From Haplomitrium mnioides (lineage: Eukaryota; Marchantiophyta; Haplomitriopsida; Calobryales), in the NCBI GenBank assembly GCA_049999725.1, contig JBNGIS010001562.1, positions 1-38,473 on the forward strand: a DNA stretch of 38,473 nucleotides. Direction: 5' to 3'. The translations under genes were made by a program, and so were the position numbers. Below are positions 21,453 to 30,849 of the stretch, in pieces (the first letter of the stretch is position 1; every line of letters starts with the position of its first letter). The notes below the pieces were generated by a model. The model worked only from the letters and a program-made list of their open reading frames with translations, ran no database searches and was not told the origin of the DNA.

Positions 21453-23790
21453 TGTCAGACCTCTCCTTCGAGCCTAAACCCCCGAAATGTGCCACTTTGG
21501 AAGAAAGGGGCAACATATCGGGAGTGAGGTTCTTTTGTGAGATGGCCTCTCATCTAAGTTATCCCTTTTAGATCTTTAGGAATCTCAATTTTACCTTGTA
21601 GACCTTTTGGACTATCAATAATCACTTCAAAGACCAATCTTGCTTACTTACACCCACATCTAAAGTACATCTGGGTTACAATCCCAAGCATGTTTGAGGG
21701 ATCCAAGAATGGACCAAGACACCTTGCTAACAAAATGGACTCCAGGTTCAACACATGAAATACAAAGGGGGATGGCCTAGAGGTATGTCTTACTCCAAGT
21801 TGGGCCTTCCTTGGTTCCTATCAAGCTGAAATCTTGGGTCCGAAGTACTTTTCAGGAAATCCGAAAAGAGACAAATCTAACACACACATGCACACACACT
21901 CTGCACTTCACCACATGCCTTCCGATTCTGAGTGATCTCAATGCCATAGGCTCTCGCACTCAACCACAAACTTCTCCACTCCTCCGCGACCGTTCGTCAC
22001 TCCTTCATTCTCCCACCCACGCACCATGTCTAGATAGTTTTTAAACATCCCTCGTGAGAAGCCTTAAATTTACTTCCTCAAGCTCGGAAGAGGATTTGTT
22101 TAACCTCCAGAAGACAATACTCTCGATTGCTGGCCAACCCACTCCACCCCGAACCTCGATTGGATCTTCTGCGTAGTGCGCAACCACTAACATATCCACT
22201 CCTCTCTTGGCTCCACTTGAGAGTTATGACAAAAAACGCACTCTGAGCGCTCCTGGGATTGATGCATTTGCACAGACAATGCTGAGACGACTCCAAGATC
22301 CCCCTTTGGTAGCCTCTCCCAAATTCAGGACCAAAAGATTTCCCTTCCTCTTTAAGTGTCGATCCACCTCCGAATGCTGGTCCACCTGTAGGGATGTGTA
22401 CACGTGGATTGCTTGAGCCTCTAGAGCTCCCCACCCAGCGATTCACAACGCCCATCCAATCCACCTCCACCCCGCTAGCCCTCTTGCATGAGTCCACTCG
22501 CTCCAAGCAAAGCCTCACTAGAAATCTCCCCTCCCTCCCTCACTGCGTCCTATTGTCTGAGATATTTTTCACACACCTCTCATTAGCATCAACCCCTGGA
22601 ACATCAAAGCGAGCCAATCTATACCCCCCTCGCGTACCCTTTGAAACGTTTCTTAGTTCCCCCTCGTTTGGCCACTTATTCAATTGGTGACGGCTTCTTG
22701 ATGCGGTGACACCTATCTGTACGATCCAAAGTTGAATCCAAAGAAGTACGGTACGAAGTCCAATCTGAAGTTGACCGAGGACTGATCCGAAGTGCTCTAA
22801 TCCGAAGTTTATCGAGGACTGATCCGAAGTGCTCTCATGCAAAGTTGACCGAGAACTTATCTGAAGTGGGGTATGTTCTGAAGTTGATCGAGGACTGATT
22901 CGAAGTTGACCACGGACTGATCCAAATTTGATCGTGGACTGATCCAAAGTGCGCCATCCGCCGCTGCTTTCAAGGGGAAAGTTGGACCCCCGCGTTTGAC
23001 CAAAGCCTCGGACTGAGGATCCTGGCTCCGAAGTTGACCCGACGCGATGGGTGTCTTTGTCCACGCATTGCTTCGGAGGGAATTAAGGCCACCCCCCTTT
23101 TCTCTGATACTTTCAAAAGAATTTCCGCAAGCAGTCTCTTAGAAGGCCGAAGTGGGCTCGGACCCTAGTGAAGCCCGTCAACACCTGGGGGAATGGAGCG
23201 TCCCCGATCCCTGATGTCGTCGTTGCTTTACTATTGTCATTGCCTTCTCTCTTCAGCTTCCTAATCCTTGCTTCTGACGTGTCGGGCGTCTTCCAAATCT
23301 CTTGTTATTGCTCTTGGTTGTTGTCTCGAAAGTACTGATGGAGCCTTCCGCCTTCCGTGAGACCCCTCTCCTCTAGCGTGAATCATCGATTTTGTTCTGC
23401 TCCCTTGATCGTCCTCACCTTGTCCCCCATCTTCCTTCTGGTGCTGACATCAGCCTTCCGCCTTCCGTGAGACCCCTCTCCTCTAGCGTGAATCATCGAT
23501 TTTGTTTTGCTCCCTTGATCGTCCTCACCTAGTCCCCCATCTTCCTTTTGGTGCTGACATCGCTCTTCCTTCAACCTTTGTGCAAATACCGCTGGTAAGT
23601 ATCCCAATCTTCCTTGTCTTGGTTCCAATTCCGCTCTTCGGATCGAATAGGTAGGCAACCCACGCTTACTTACTGATATGAGATGTTCCGCTACTTCTAG
23701 AGTATCTTAACACCTAAGAGTGGGAAAATGCTCTAATGTTGCTTCCTATTTTCAAGAATCTTCATTAGCACCTCATGTCACCAGCTGACA
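21453..23790 (-). repeat. Right (5') LTR of the inverted-LTR element
   Basis: On the plus strand it starts TGTCAGACC and ends CAGCTGACA, 2338 bp; in element orientation it runs from 23790 down to 21453 and is followed by the primer binding site. It is the reverse complement of the left LTR and related to LTR A, C and D in the same orientation. Short repeats of the gaagttgacc/gactgatcc type lie at 22730-22950, and a CA-rich run at 21880-21900. It is longer than the left LTR largely because of a 110-bp duplication. Open frames within it are not coding. Confidence 0.88.
23344..23561. repeat. 110-bp tandem duplication within the right LTR
   Basis: The motif ccttccgccttccgtgagac starts at 23344 and again at 23454, and the two units of about 110 bp differ at only a few positions. 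The left LTR has a single copy (about 13545-13660), so the duplication arose after the two LTRs separated, and recently, given the near identity. Confidence 0.9.
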
Positions 23791-23795
23791 AGGAG

Positions 23796-23962
23796 ATTAG
23801 TACATATGCTCTTGTAATCTATGAGCATGTTGACACATATATTACACTACATTCATATATTGAGATTGAGAGAGAAGAGGACAAGGAGATTCTGCTTACC
23901 ATCACACACCATATACATCTTGGTTCATGTTTGATTGATTGAATGATTCTTCTATTCCAACA
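23796..23962. mobile_element. Right part of the TGTT...AACA solo LTR
   Basis: Continues 13211-13322 after removal of the inserted element and one aggag. It is AT-rich, then ends attccaaca at 23962, matching the TGTT start by terminal inversion. The flanking 5-mers cacct (13206-13210) and tactc (23963-23967) differ only by C/T changes and may be a decayed target-site duplication. The B2 counterpart reads caccc at the same place. Confidence 0.65.
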
Positions 23963-24238
23963 TACTCCCATTTGTTTCCTCATAAGTTCTTGTGTAAAGT
24001 ATCTAAAGAGTTCCCTCTAAGTGCAATCATGCCACACTACTGGTGACCTTGAGCTTGGCTGCTCATATCATGACTCTGGTTTGTGACTTTATGCCAGATT
24101 AGATGTCACCTACCTTGGTCCAAAGTTGGCCTTATTCCGCTCTTAGGGCTAATAGAAGGGTCTCCAATATTTCAAAATCAGGTCATTTGAACTGAAATTG
24201 AAAACATTTGTGGAAACCTTGTTCTCGACTAGCTGACA
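23963..24238. repeat. Repeat B1, right piece
   Basis: Aligns with about 25970-26234 of B2: aagttcttgtgtaaagtatct versus aagttcttttgtaaagtatct, and both end ...GCTGACA. The terminal GCTGACA is the same LTR-type end as in LTR A, so B1 is probably a ~2 kb LTR. 24239-24427 is unique sequence with no gene seen. Confidence 0.7.
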
Positions 24239-24427
24239 ACCTAAAGCCAAGAGAACTCTTTGGATGGTGTGTTTACAATTTTCCACTCCTTGTAGCTCTA
24301 ATGTCATAACCTACTCACTGTTCGTCGTGCAACCATCTGCTACTACTACCGATGCCTTCCTTTGGTGTTATTCTCAACCTTGCAACCTCATACTCACACA
24401 CACCACATAGGTAGATTCATGTTCGTT

Positions 24428-26234
24428 GTCCAGAGGGCTTGTATTTCTTGCTCCCCAGCTAGGAAGATGGCGCTCTTGGCCATATGTAACCCATACTCCA
24501 CCCTTATCGCCTCTCTTGATGTGCACTCCCCCTCGAAGAGATGGAAACCTCTCAGGCTTGCTTGTGACGGTTAGGGAAATGATCCTCATAATGTGGAATT
24601 GGTCTTGCACCATTGTGGGAATGCTATACTTCATTATAACTGACTCTTGGTGGCAGGCAGAGGGGATCATCTCACTGGGTGATGTTGTTCTCAATTGAAA
24701 CCTCAGCTTGTTGGACCTCTTTGATAGAGTAACAACCTACCAATGCTAGGCTTGTGGGTAAAGATAACTCAAGAAGTGGCTCTACTCATGAGTCTCCCTA
24801 TTGCTTAGGCAAATCCACCCAACACTCGAGCCTCCTACTCTTAGTTGGGTCCACCTTGCTGGTTCATGTCCCCTCAATTGCAATGGCAATGCTTGCCTCT
24901 AGATGCTCACCTTAACCTCCTTGGGCTCCTCTTGTTCCTCGCTACTTCTACTACTTGTGTTTTGATCCCTCCTTTATGTTCTATGACTGTATATATCCTT
25001 TTCTTCATAGGGGCCAATTGCCTTTTGTTAGAGAGCGGTTGAACCTTCAACAACCTCAATTTCACCCATCCTTCAGTTCTTGACTTTTCTTGCAAATTTC
25101 TATTGATAATTGTGTCATGGGTCCTGCAACAATTACGCTGATCAATTCAAATCTTGCTCAAGTTGTAGTAGGTCCGATAACTTTGTGGCACAACTTTTCT
25201 TCGTGGATGTGTGTTTCATTGTGTTGTTGGCGCCACCAGGTTCATCACTTCATTGTGTTCATCCCCTTTTTATAGTGTTAGTGTCTAAGGTAGTGCCATC
25301 TATCGTGACTCCTTTAGAATAGTGACGAGGCTCCTCGATGGTCCACCTGACAAAACTGTTATGAGAAGATAAGATCAACATGGGCCGCAAAGCCGCAAAG
25401 TCTTATCGATTTGGCCTGAAAATCATATTGGACTTGATAAAATATGGTCTACCCAATGAGCGATGATATGCCCAATGAACGACGATTTGACTCAATAGTT
25501 GACCTCTTCTGATGGGCACCACCCGACGTCCTCTTCCAAGAGGAAGTTGGACCGTTGGACCCGCATGAAAAAGGATAATTTTGTACAACCAACTTCAAAT
25601 TCGGACTAGGCCCAATAGAAGCAACATAACCCCGAAGGAAGAACTTGGATTGAAAGGAATAACCTTCGCTAGAAGCCGATCGAGTGTGACATGACTCGAC
25701 AGATGAGCTCTACTGTTGTCTCCAGCTCTTGGGATGACAATATCTTGTTGACTCTCAATTATTTCCTTTGATTCATGGTACTCTAGGAGTGACTTCACGC
25801 CTCTTCATACCCGGCCATGTCATAGTCTCAACAATAAGAATCAAGAATATCATGACTTGCATTGTCTTGGCCCTTTTAGTCAGCCTTTGAGTCATCCATT
25901 TTGTTCAAGCTCCCATGTTGCTCATGCCTTTGTTATGAAACATTTCCTTGGGATCCACCCTCATATTTTCCCACTTATAAGTTCTTTTGTAAAGTATCTA
26001 GAGAGCCCCCTCCTAGTGCATTCGAGTTGTGCTACTAGTGACTGTTAGTTTGGCTCCTCTTATCATGAATTAGGGTCATAAATTGATGCCATGGTTGTTC
26101 GTCACCTCCTCTGGTTCATAGCTTGCCTTGTTCTACTCCCTCGGCTAACAAATGTGTCTTCAATATCTCAAAAACAGGTTCTTTGAACTGAAATTGCAAG
26201 TATTTGTGGTAACCTTGTTCCCAATTGGCTGACA
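24428..26234 (-). repeat. Repeat B2, probable 3' LTR of a minus-strand gypsy element
   Basis: In minus orientation it starts TGTCAGCCAATTGGG at 26234, directly after a purine tract and downstream of an integrase C-terminal remnant, as a 3' LTR should be. It is the uninterrupted sister of B1. The left edge is uncertain: TGTCCAGAGGG at 24428 is a candidate terminus, and clear B1 homology starts near 24470. It provides the empty-site reference for LTR A (near 24900) and for the TGTT LTR (near 25955). No coding frame is credible. Confidence 0.65.
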
Positions 26235-26246
26235 AAGCTTCCCTTC
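26235..26246 (-). other. Polypurine tract next to repeat B2
   Basis: On the minus strand gaagggaagctt lies directly before the TGTCAGCC terminus of B2. The next bases (gtgtgaagc...cgaacac) match the region beside the polypurine tract of the inverted-LTR element near 15545-15580, so the two elements are relatives. Confidence 0.6.
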
Positions 26247-27060
26247 AAAGTGTGAAGCATCATCGCGAACACTTCATCTTCAACAAAGAATTAGATCAGC
26301 CTGCATGGTTGGGAACAACTCTCTACATTCTAGTTGTCCCGACATAGAAGTACATCTGCTTGTGCTTTAGTGCTTATGGTTGAGACTGAGTGACTCACTT
26401 CACCATTGTGCTTGTTGTGCTCCTACTAATTGTATTATCACTGTTGCTTAAACTGACTGGTGAAAACAAGACCAAAACTAGCAAAATTGTTTTTAAGAAT
26501 CAACAAGTGTTATCCTCTTTCACCCTCGTGGTCCTCCCCCTCCTAGCTCTTAGGAGTGGTTCCTTTCCTTTGCACAGTAGAAGTACTTCTTAAGCTAATC
26601 ACTATGAACCCGATTATTGATTTTATTGTTTTGGAGGGTTGTCAACTGCACTGACCCGTTGCTCTACATTATTTGGAGAATAAAGGGTTCCATCCAGCGT
26701 GTGTGCAGCTTCCTAGGGAAAGTGGATGAACATGTTGTCATAGAGAAGCACTAATTCCTATTCATCTAGAAGTAAAGGCCGAAGCTTTTGATGGTGTTGT
26801 GCCTTGCTTAATTGTTGTTGGTGTCTGTCTTTGTTCCACTACCAACCGAGTCTCTTCAATTGTTCTAGACACTCCTCGCTGCTTTGAGTCTCTCCTTGCC
26901 ACTCTGTGATCAACACTCTATCTGTAGATACCTTGAACTCCACTTGCAACAAAGAGTGTTGCCCAAACACAAGGTAATAAGAACTGTAACTTATGGTGGT
27001 CTTATTGTCAGCCAGCTAGGAGTGGCGTTGTGCAAAAATTTTCAATTTTTTTAGGTAGGT
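26247..27060 (-). pseudogene. Integrase C-terminal remnant and 3' untranslated region of the B element
   Basis: On the minus strand around 26680-26760 the sequence reads LLYDNMFIHFPRKLHTRWMEP, paralogous to LLYDSRFIHFSEKLHTRLMG of the 10.5-kb element, followed by VQLTTLQNN like ELETLEGEQ. Stops and shifts abound. Everything upstream of the C-terminal domain is missing right of about 27060, so the element was truncated. 26247-26600 is non-coding 3' sequence. No chromodomain is present. Confidence 0.65.
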
Positions 27061-27244
27061 GCAGTGATTTTGCAATAGTTTGGGAGATTGACAACAAAAG
27101 ATAGTAGGGAGAACGTGACATATGGCATCAGAGTACGAACAAAGGTTGAGCAAGCATGGAGATCGGGCAATGAGGGTGATAATCAAGCGGTATGTACAGA
27201 GAAAAAATCTTGGAGCTCAAATGACATAGTGGAGGGATGCATAG
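27061..27244 (+). other. Orphan LTR end with tRNA-iMet-type primer binding site and leader
   Basis: A plus-strand segment ends gagaacgtgaca at 27120 and is followed by ta and tggcatcagagt (27123-27134), close to tggtatcagagc, the common plant primer binding site for initiator Met tRNA. The LTR end resembles that of the chromovirus at 32509-32520 (gagaatgtgaca). The leader continues to 27244, where LTR C begins. It is a truncated 5' end of another plus-strand element. Confidence 0.55.
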
Positions 27245-27822
27245 TGTCGCGCCCCTCCCTCCTTCCTGTACACCCAAATGATGTTATTTTAGAGGAAAGG
27301 GGCACAAAGAATTACATAGCTTTTTAATGAGACGACATCAGAACTGTTGTTATCAAATTCAGATCTTAGCAATCTTGAACTTCACCTTGTATCTCTACAC
27401 TCCTCTCAACCCAACCAAGCAAAACACAGACCTACATTCTTCTCCATATATATAGAGCAACCACAACCCTACACCAAATGATTTCGGCACACACCAATGT
27501 TGCTTTTGATGCAATCCAATTACATGTACTCAATATACCCTTCTATGAAGAGGGGTGCATAGAGTTATGACTCAGATATGGGCTTGCATCTCTCTCCAAT
27601 AGTCTGTGTTCTAAACCAACTAAGACTATGATTCACTCTTTCAAGATCTGAAATGCTAACAGACACCTGAAAAAGTTATAGCTATCTGATTTAATCTCCA
27701 AACAAAATAAAAAGTACCACCCAAGCTTTGAGCCCAACCTATTGGTCTCCCTAAGCACATGCAAACCTATCTTTTTCTCTCTTTATCTCTCATAACATCA
27801 CTTTCCTCTTTAGAAATGTTCT

Positions 27823-27965
27823 TCTAATAGTACAAGTAAAAGGTTGTGCTATTTATAAGAAAATAGAGAGGAGTGAAGGAAGTGGGAGTCACTTTTAGAG
27901 TTAAGATTAGATTACTTACCTTTGAAGGCTCTTTTGGTGGAGAGTCACTTTTAGGTTACTTGCAT
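27823..27965 (+). repeat. 5' LTR of the chromovirus (incomplete at gap)
   Basis: Matches 32340-32480: tataagaaaatagagaggag and gaaggctcttttggtggaga are shared. The expected last ~40 bp, including tgtgaca and the primer binding site, fall in the gap. The first dinucleotide is TC rather than TG. Confidence 0.8.
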
Positions 27966-27975
27966 NNNNNNNNNN
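27966..27975. other. 10-N gap at the 5' LTR-gag junction
   Basis: Ten N replace at least the end of the LTR, the primer binding site, the leader and the gag start, so the true missing length must be larger than ten bases. Confidence 0.85.
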
Positions 27976-28860
27976 AGAATCAAGAAGTAAGGTTGCAAGT
28001 GATGCAACAACAAATTGAACATTTTTCTTGCTTGCTAGAAGTTCAAATGCAAATGGAGCACCTTTTCAAGAAGAAGAAAGTCAAATGCGATTTCCCAAGC
28101 CAAAAGCTTATGATGGGAAGACGATTCCTAGTGCATCTAAGAATTTCTTATTCAATTGTGAGCAATATTTTAAAGCTACCAGTAAAAGAGAGGATGGTAG
28201 AAGAATTCCATTTGCTGCAAGTCAGTTGGAAGGAGTGGCAAAGACTTGGTGGAGATATCAGATTGAGCAAGCTCAACGTGGATTTGTCACTCCAATTTCT
28301 TCTTGGCAAAAATTTAAAGAAGCGGTAAATCTAAGATTTAGGGTCTTGAATGCTCCAAAAGTAGCAAGAGATCGTTTGGAAAAATTGAAGAAAATTGGCT
28401 TGGTAAGGAGCTATGTCATGCAATTTCAAAATATCATTATGCAAATTCCTAATATAGGCGAGGGAGAAGCTTTGGATTGCTTTGTTCGAGGATTGAAGCC
28501 TTTCACTAGAATGGAAATGACAATGAGAGAGCCCTTTCAACTAGAAGAAGCAATGCGTATGGTAGAACGATATGACATGCTACTAGTGACCAACGAAGCT
28601 AGGGCACGTCTACGTCTACAACAAGCTTTACCAAATATTCCTGTGTTGGAAAATGAGGCTTTATCTATGGAGATTGATGCGGCGTAGAAATTGGCACTCA
28701 CTGATGTAGAGTGTGAGCGTCTATGCCAAAGTGGAGGATGTTTTTATTGTCGACAACTTGGTCATATGATTGCAAATTGCCCACGTCGCCAAGGTTGACA
28801 ACGTGCTCTTGTTCAAGCGGCAATAACTAAAGAAGGAAAAAAGAGAAATGACCGACCTGA
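27976..28860 (+). pseudogene. gag of the chromovirus
   Basis: The main frame 28028-28687 (about 219 codons) contains a retrotransposon gag domain: FLFNCEQYFKA, EGVAKTWWRYQIEQAQ, WQKFKEAVNLRF, RDRLEKLKKIGLVRSYVMQFQNII, EALDCFVRGLKPF. After a TAG at 28685 the same frame gives an intact CCHC knuckle, CFYCRQLGHMIANC (about 28739-28780), for RNA packaging. The upstream piece (MQQQIEHFSCLLEVQ) looks like the usual N-terminal coil but is in another frame. The start codon is lost in the gap. Confidence 0.85.
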
Positions 28861-29500
28861 GTAAAGATAGTCGAGTGGTTTACTCAGAGCTTAATTGGTT
28901 CCAATGGAATAAAAATCTTGACAAGAATTAGAAGTATCTTGTTTCATTTAGACGATTTGGTTGATGAGCATTCTTGTAGAATGTTGGTAGATTGTGGAAG
29001 TTTTGAAAATTTCATGTCACTACGTTTTGCAAAGAAAATCAAAGCTACGACTTTACCTATCAATGGAAGTTTTGTAACTATGGTCGATGGACAAAAACAT
29101 GAGGTATTCCATTCTCACAAGCTATTTCTTCTAAGGATGGACAAAGATTATGAGGCATCTATTGATTTTGTTATTGCACTCATATAGTATGACATTATTT
29201 TGGGCTTGTCTTGGTTTGAAGATCATTCTACTCAAGTTGATTGGGCAAAACGACAAATCCAAGTTAGTTTACAAGGAAAGAAATTTCTTTTGGGGCGTCT
29301 AGCATTGTTGGTGAAGAAGCCCAAATTAGTTCAGTAGAATGTTTTGATGGAGAAAGAGTTGCCCGACTTTGATGTATGGATTAAGCCTATTATGGACTTG
29401 AATAAGAAGGCAGGGAAATCTATACTGACCTAAATGATTGATGATATATTGATGGAGTTTTCAGATGTGTTTCCGGATGATTTTCCAAATGGGTTATTAG
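28861..29500 (+). pseudogene. Aspartic protease of the chromovirus
   Basis: CRMLVDCGSFENFMSLRFAKKI (28979-29045) corresponds to the L-x-D-[ST]-G-A-[ST]-x-N-F core, with D-C-G here, so the residue after Asp is changed. VDGQKHEV, then YDIILGLSWFEDHSTQVDW (LG-x-xW motif) follow across a TAG at 29186-29188. MEFSDVFPDDFPNGL leads into RT. It is in a different frame from gag, so a frameshift lies near 28870-28915. Further stops are present. Confidence 0.8.
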
Positions 29501-30849
29501 ATGATCGTGGAATGCCCTTTTTCGATTGAGTTGATACCATGAAGTATTCCATATAATCGGCCTATATATAAGTTATTGCCACAAGAGTTAGAAGAGCTTC
29601 GCAAGACCTTGATGGATCTTCTTAAGAAGGATTTTATTTAGCATAGTACTTTGCCTTGGGGAGCACCATCATTCTTCGTACCAAAGAAAGATGATGGATT
29701 TTGTCTTTGTACTGATTACCATGGTTTGAACAAGCAAACCTTAAAGAATGCCTATCTTTTACCAAATATTGATGATTTGTTGGATCAACTGAGTGATGCA
29801 CGGTTCTTTTCAAAGCTCGATCTTTAAAGTGGTTACGAGCGAATTCCTATCAAGCCAAGTGATATACCAAAGACATCTTTTCGTACGAGGTATGGACATT
29901 TTGAGTGGAAGGTCCTTACATTTGGTCTCACTAATGCTCTGACCATATTCATAGACCAAATGCATTGAGTTTTTGATAGGTTATTAGATAAGTCAATTTT
30001 GATATTCTTGGATGACATTCTTATTTTTAGTAAAATTGAAGTTGATCATCGCAATCATCCAAAAAGTGTTTTGCAAAGATTGCGCAATTGGAATTTTTAT
30101 TGCAAGAGATCCAAGTGCAAATTTTGGAAGCAAGAGGTTACTTACTTAGGGCACAAGGTGTCTGTGGATGGTATAATGATAGAAGAAGAGAAAACCAAGG
30201 CTATTATTGAGTGGCCAACACCAAAGGAGACAAAGGACGTTAGAGCCTTCAATGGATTGGCAAGCTTTTATCGATGATTCATCCACTGTTATGCGAATAT
30301 TGCTATACCACTTGGAAATTTGCTAGGCAAGGCGGTCAAGTTTCAATGAACTGCCAAAGAGCAAGCGGCATTTCAACAGCTCAAGAATGTAGTCTCTTCT
30401 TGTCCTATTCTACAGTTGTATGATCCAAAGGCACGTTGTATAGTTGATTTTGATGCTTCTAATTTTTCTATTGGAGCAGTTTTGCAGCAAGATTTTGTGG
30501 ATGGACTTCATCAAATTGCGTTCAAGTCACGCTGATTGAATGCGGCTGAACGAAACTATTCTCCAAGGGATTGAGAGCAATTGGCAATGGTTTATGCTAC
30601 AAAAGTATGGAGGCATTATCTTTTGGAGAGGCTTGTACTTATACGCACAAATCACAAACCATTGCTACAATCAATCCATTTGGAAAATATGACAAGTCGG
30701 CGATGGGAAGATCAATCGCAACTTTTTGATATCAAGCTAGAGTACAAGCTAAGAAGGTTCCACACTATTTCTAGTGCACTGTTACAAAGGTCGGATCATC
30801 AACTGAATACATTAGAGGTGAGCAACATTAACATCTTACATTTAAATTA
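29501..30849 (+). pseudogene. Reverse transcriptase and RNase H of the chromovirus
   Basis: [44 protein letters not shown] (stop) SGYERIPI and [23 protein letters not shown] mark the RT. The catalytic box FLDDILIFSK (29999-30035) is intact. YLGHKVSVDGI and DVRAFNGLASFYR are the thumb/connection, and VDFDASNFSIGAVLQQ is the first RNase H motif. RTNHKPLL has Asn where TDHKPL carries the third Asp. Stops include 29638, 29825, 29966, 30275 and 30532. It is in frame with gag, with the protease shifted between them. Confidence 0.9.

Larger units (their letters stand above)
13323..23790 (-). mobile_element. 10.5-kb Ty3/gypsy element with inverted (head-to-head) LTRs, TSD aggag
   Basis: The left LTR (13323-15522) and right LTR (21453-23790) are reverse complements over their full length, by eye roughly 80-85% identical. 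Ordinary LTRs are direct repeats. The element is flanked by perfect 5-bp repeats aggag (13318-13322 and 23791-23795), and the flanks join into one continuous short LTR, so it entered as one unit. The internal minus-strand region runs primer binding site (21444), gag, protease, RT, RNase H, integrase, polypurine tract (15546). The right LTR is in the normal 5' position, while the left one is flipped. Coding regions carry frameshifts, stops and changed catalytic residues. Confidence 0.85.

Noticed and set aside
22078-22518. 146-codon minus-strand frame, and the similar 174-codon frame at 22540-23064
   Set aside because: Both lie inside the right LTR. The reverse-complement left LTR does not conserve the frames.
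13323-23790. DNA transposon or foldback element with long terminal inverted repeats
   Set aside because: The arms have LTR ends (TGTC...GACA), a primer binding site and a polypurine tract, and the centre is gag-pol. The 5-bp TSD fits retroviral-type integrase.
13323-23790. Two independent solo LTRs in opposite orientation flanking an unrelated gag-pol
   Set aside because: A single perfect aggag duplication brackets the whole unit and the flanks rejoin into one short LTR. Independent insertions would each have their own TSD.
28028-28687. Domesticated gag-type host gene
   Set aside because: It is flanked by protease, RT, integrase and matching LTRs in order, so it is the gag of the local chromovirus.
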